Origin: UBA1443 sp964445745
Lineage (GTDB): Bacteria > Omnitrophota > Omnitrophia > Omnitrophales > Aquincolibacteriaceae
Assembly: GCA_964445745.1 (NCBI GenBank)
Contig: CAYULU010000010.1
Location: 1-44,885, forward strand
Direction of reading: 5' to 3'
Length of the DNA stretch: 44,885 bases
The notes beneath the pieces are model-generated. The model saw only the letters and a list, made by a program, of their open reading frames with translations. It was not told the origin of the DNA and did not search any database. The position numbers and the translations under genes are program-made. This document shows, piece by piece, positions 41,915 through 44,885 of this stretch. Within the stretch, counting starts at the first letter, position 1; every line of letters begins with the position of its first letter.

Positions 41915-42373
41915 GCGAGCCTCCTCATAAAAGGAGCTGCTTTTTTGTGCGTTTTTAGGGCACAACCCGCTATAGAATGATACTTTCTTAAGTCCTGAAA
42001 GAAGTATACCCCCTCAACCGGCAAAAAGCAAATCAGGCCGTTTTTTGCTACGGAATGGAGTTTGGTTGCTAGGTTACGAGGCTATCGGGTCAAATTTTTC
42101 ATAAAGAAACACCGGAGGCGGTTTCACAAGTATTTCCAACCCACTGTTTATCAAGGAATTGGAAAGTACAAAAGGGACCTACGAAACCATTTCTAATTTC
42201 CTGACAGGCGCGATATCGCCAAAGGACTAAGGCAAGTCCAAACGGATGAATTGTGCTCTACAAACCTGAAATCCTGATTTACAATTCCCGGGCAGAAAGA
42301 TCTCGCCTGGGGGTGGTAGCCAGCGGGTGATCAATGCCTGTGGCAGAATGCAGGGAAACAAAGGGACCAAGTG
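41915..42373. other. 459-base divergent intergenic region
   Basis: No gene is supported. It must hold the promoters of the minus-strand signalling operon and the plus-strand glycosyltransferase unit. Visible are an inverted repeat GCAAAAA/TTTTTGC (42021-42027 with 42042-42048), TTTCCAA/TTGGAAA (42133-42139 with 42159-42165), a 10-base palindrome GCGATATCGC (42210-42219) and a GGACT/AGTCC hairpin (42224-42239). Any could be an operator. No promoter pair stood out clearly. Confidence 0.55.
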
Positions 42374-44227
42374 ATGGGATCGCAATATTTAGCGTGGCTA
42401 TGTCCGCTGGGCTGTGTTTTGGCTGCGGCAAAAGTTGGACGATTGTGTTTTCCCGGCGAGTTTTTTCGGGACCGATATCTCTCGGTGTTATTTCACGCGG
42501 GAGCGGGCCTTGTCATTTTTTCCATGGTACTTTTTGTAACCGTTTTAACAGGGCTAGCAACGCGCCCGGTTCTTTGGGGAATGACAGGTTTTTGTCTTAT
42601 CCTGGGTGTCCATGAACTGATCTGTCTGGTTTCCGGAATTCGAGGGAAAAGGTTGCTTTTGCGTATTCACCTGATTCCGGTCGCATTACTGTTTGTGTAT
42701 TTTTTCCTTCAGGGGGTTCTCACACTTTTGCCCCCGACGGCATGCGACGAAATAATCTACCATCTCCATGTCCCTCAAAAGTGGCTCGAGACGGGCGGAA
42801 AATATTTCTTTGCGGATAATATCTACGCCTATTTCCCACAGCTCGCAGATCTTTACTTTCTACTGGGGCTTGGAACGCTGGGGGAGCCGGCCGCGAAATT
42901 TTTTCATGTCATTTGGGGCGTCCTGCTTGCGGTTGTGATTTTTCGAGTATCGCGGAAGTGGCTTGGCCCGCGGCAAGCCTGGTATCCTGTTTTTGTATGG
43001 CTTTTGATACCGTCCGTTTTGGTCACGATGCACTGGGCCTATGTCGATTTGACCTTTACCTTTTATGCGTTCATGGCGCTTGTTCTTCTCATGGAGTACA
43101 GGGACAGCCCCAGCCGAAGGACGTGGGTCGGGTGTGCCCTGATGGCCGGAGGGGCCGCGGCGACGAAATATACGGGGATCCAGTTTACTTTGCTCCTCGC
43201 TTGCCTTTTTATGATTTTGCACAGGCGACATCAGGCCAAACAGATTTGGGAGCCGCTTCTTGTTTTGGGAGGACTGGCGGGGCTGGTGCTTTCCCCGTAT
43301 CTTGTCCGAAACTTTCTTCAGACAGGTTACCCTCTTTTCCCGTTTGCCCTTCCGGGATTGACCGTTCATTCCGTGAATTGGGATCCGGATCGGGCGCTTC
43401 TTTTTGTGGGTTGGCTTCAGACATTTGGCACGCGAATTGGAGCGGAAAGCATGTGGGATACCCTTTTAGCACCGCTCAGGATTTTTATCACAGGCCGATT
43501 TTTTGATCATGTCAATTTTGACGGGATCATCGGGCCGACTTTTTTGCTGATCCCGTTTTTTTTCCGGGAAATAAAAAAAGATTCAGGACTTCGGATTCTC
43601 GGTCTTTTTTGTCTGTTTTTTATTGTCTACTGGACTCTGACAACAAAACAGGCCCGTTTTTTCTTTCCCGTTTTACCTGCATTATCCATCCTGCTTGCTT
43701 GCGGGGCGGCGAGGGTAGGGGGGAAGTGGCTTTTGGGAATTGTGATGGTGCTGACGGCTGGTTTTTCCTGGTTGGGGTTTCGGGAGATTGTGAGAGTCGA
43801 TCCCGTCCCGTATCTGTCAGGCGAGGAAGGGCGAGAGGAGTTTCTCCGACGGAGAATCGACGTGTACTCGATTTACAAAGAATCCATGAAGCAATTAGGA
43901 CCGGATGATAAAGTCTATCTTCTGGATATGAGAAATTATGGTTATTTTCTTGATAAACCGTGGACAGGGGATTATGTGTTTGAGCATTATAATCTGGAAC
44001 AATTCCTAAAAGGTCTGGAGTCGCCAAAAGAAACCGGGCGGTTTTTTTCTGATCGCGGAGTGACCCATCTATTGGTCGGTACGGACATTACGTTTTCGGA
44101 GACCCTGGGGTTTGAAAAACGGGAGGCCTTGCTTTTCGGATCTTTTTTAAGAGCGAATGCCATGCCTCTTCTGGTGCAGGGGAAATACATACTTTTTAAA
44201 CTGAAAGAAACGGGAGGCGTGACATGA
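42374..44227 (+). CDS. GT-C-fold membrane glycosyltransferase (ArnT/GT39-83-like)
   Basis: A 617-residue polytopic protein with about 11-13 hydrophobic segments. The first extracytoplasmic loop carries ACDEIIYHLHVPQKW, where the D-E pair matches the catalytic acid motif of GT-C enzymes (ArnT, PMT and the GT83 family). Soluble residues after about 450 form a short periplasmic tail. Such enzymes move a sugar from a polyprenyl-phosphate donor to a lipid or protein outside the membrane. The start at ATG 42374 is preferred over GTG 42371. The GT2 gene that follows overlaps its stop (ATGA) and could make the donor. Confidence 0.78.
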   Translation: MGSQYLAWLCPLGCVLAAAKVGRLCFPGEFFRDRYLSVLFHAGAGLVIFSMVLFVTVLTGLATRPVLWGMTGFCLILGVHELICLVSGIRGKRLLLRIHLIPVALLFVYFFLQGVLTLLPPTACDEIIYHLHVPQKWLETGGKYFFADNIYAYFPQLADLYFLLGLGTLGEPAAKFFHVIWGVLLAVVIFRVSRKWLGPRQAWYPVFVWLLIPSVLVTMHWAYVDLTFTFYAFMALVLLMEYRDSPSRRTWVGCALMAGGAAATKYTGIQFTLLLACLFMILHRRHQAKQIWEPLLVLGGLAGLVLSPYLVRNFLQTGYPLFPFALPGLTVHSVNWDPDRALLFVGWLQTFGTRIGAESMWDTLLAPLRIFITGRFFDHVNFDGIIGPTFLLIPFFFREIKKDSGLRILGLFCLFFIVYWTLTTKQARFFFPVLPALSILLACGAARVGGKWLLGIVMVLTAGFSWLGFREIVRVDPVPYLSGEEGREEFLRRRIDVYSIYKESMKQLGPDDKVYLLDMRNYGYFLDKPWTGDYVFEHYNLEQFLKGLESPKETGRFFSDRGVTHLLVGTDITFSETLGFEKREALLFGSFLRANAMPLLVQGKYILFKLKETGGVT

Positions 44228-44885
44228 AATTATCTGTGGTGATGCCGGTCTACAATGAAAAAAAGACTGTGGAAGAAGTGATGAGGAGAATTTTGGGACT
44301 TGCCATGGAGAAGGAACTGGTGATTGTGGATGATGCGTCGACAGACGGCACCCGGGAAATTCTGGCGCGTTATGAGAATACCCCTTATGTCCGGATTTTT
44401 TATCATGAAAAAAACCAGGGGAAAGGGGCTGCACTTCAGACAGGGTTTCGCGGCGCGACGGGAGATTTTGTCGTGATTCAGGATGCGGACCTTGAATATG
44501 ATCCGAAGGAATATCCGAATCTTCTTGAGCCGATCCTGGATGGCCGCGCCGACGTTGTTTATGGGTCACGGTTTTTGGGCGGGCCTCACCGGGTTCTTTA
44601 CTACTGGCACTATGTGGGGAATTGTTTTTTGACCATGCTTTCGAATATGCTTTCCAATATCAACCTGACCGATATGGAGACTTGTTACAAGGCGTTTCGT
44701 CGTGAGGTTCTCGAAAAGGTCAGGATTCGCTCCCGGCGCTTTGGCTGTGAGCCGGAATTTACGATGAAGGTAGCGAAACACAAGTTCCGGATTTACGAAG
44801 TCCCGATCAGCTACAGCGGGCGAAGCTATGAGGAAGGCAAAAAGATCACCTGGAAAGACGGGTTGGCCGCTGTTTTTACCATGAT
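44224..44885 (+). CDS. GT2 polyprenyl-phosphate glycosyltransferase (dolichyl-phosphate-mannose synthase-like), partial
   Basis: An incomplete gene that runs off the right edge; 220 complete codons are visible. MKLSVVMPVYNEKKTVEEVM opens the family fold. The nucleotide-sugar and metal motif is VDDASTDGT, then the DxD-type IQDADLEYDP, and GSRFLGGPHR with the QxxRW-like region later. It resembles DPM1/Ppm1 enzymes that make polyprenyl-phosphate mannose or glucose. The ATG overlaps the GT-C gene stop at 44224-44227, so the two likely form a donor/transferase pair. The C-terminal part, including possible membrane helices, is beyond the window. Confidence 0.85.
   Translation, partial: MKLSVVMPVYNEKKTVEEVMRRILGLAMEKELVIVDDASTDGTREILARYENTPYVRIFYHEKNQGKGAALQTGFRGATGDFVVIQDADLEYDPKEYPNLLEPILDGRADVVYGSRFLGGPHRVLYYWHYVGNCFLTMLSNMLSNINLTDMETCYKAFRREVLEKVRIRSRRFGCEPEFTMKVAKHKFRIYEVPISYSGRSYEEGKKITWKDGLAAVFTM

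Noticed and set aside
42334..42615. Frame starting at 42334 as the first glycosyltransferase exon
   Set aside because: It is out of frame with the 617-residue GT-C protein and shows no family motif.
1..44885. tRNA genes, CRISPR arrays, insertion sequences or prophage
   Set aside because: Intergenic regions were read for T-loop motifs, regular repeats and transposase remnants; none was found.

Overview
The window reads as a stretch of chromosome from an uncultured Gram-negative bacterium. MurA points to peptidoglycan. Lipoprotein and signal-peptide outer-membrane proteins (a TolC-like channel, a D15-type barrel) point to an outer membrane, and a PilT-type ATPase points to type IV pili. Shine-Dalgarno-led genes, many ATGA stop/start overlaps and moderate GC are typical bacterial features. 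A 100-N gap with identical 55-bp flanks marks it as a draft, probably metagenomic, scaffold. Gene content fits an anaerobe of the Omnitrophota/PVC neighbourhood, but that placement is inference. No tRNA, rRNA, CRISPR array, transposase or phage gene was seen.

Layout. (1) 193-6717: a ROK-family regulator, then biotin genes: bioB, a short-chain reductase, a FabF-like ketosynthase (split by the false gap), bioF and an exported nitroreductase-like protein. (2) 6856-9293: a CPA1 K+/H+ antiporter coupled to a CDF-family transporter. (3) 9411-13682: a TolC/MacA/MacB-type efflux set. (4) 13824-19456: bioA and bioD, followed 18 bp later by an Rnf-like operon (rnfC, rnfD, a 47-codon gene in the rnfG slot, rnfE-like, rnfA-like). 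(5) 19709-20794: pilT. (6) 21135-32472: a housekeeping run of polA, coaE, rho, rpmE, prfA, prmC, murA, rpsP, trmD, rplS, rnhB and yraN, with no rimM between rpsP and trmD. (7) 32469-37260: an Npt-like transporter, a DUF5329-type protein, an outer-membrane barrel and a secreted protein with kinase-fold signatures, closed by a strong terminator. (8) 41914-37490, minus strand: response regulator, REC-GGDEF-EAL protein and hybrid-PAS histidine kinase. (9) 42374-end: a GT-C membrane glycosyltransferase and a GT2 polyprenyl-phosphate-type glycosyltransferase cut by the window end.

How they fit together. Biotin synthesis dominates the left third. The cluster carries its own ketosynthase and ketoreductase, presumably to build the pimeloyl chain, plus bioF, bioA, bioD and bioB; bioC, bioH and birA are not in view. 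BioB lacks two canonical ligands of the auxiliary [2Fe-2S] cluster and has extra cysteines, like the oxygen-sensitive type II BioB enzymes. The adjoining Rnf-like genes keep the two [4Fe-4S] motifs of RnfC but have lost the expected flavin and intramembrane iron-sulfur ligands, and RnfG is cut to one membrane helix. This stripped-down Rnf, its coupling to biotin genes, and the secreted kinase-like/outer-membrane barrel pair are the parts most likely to be undescribed biology.
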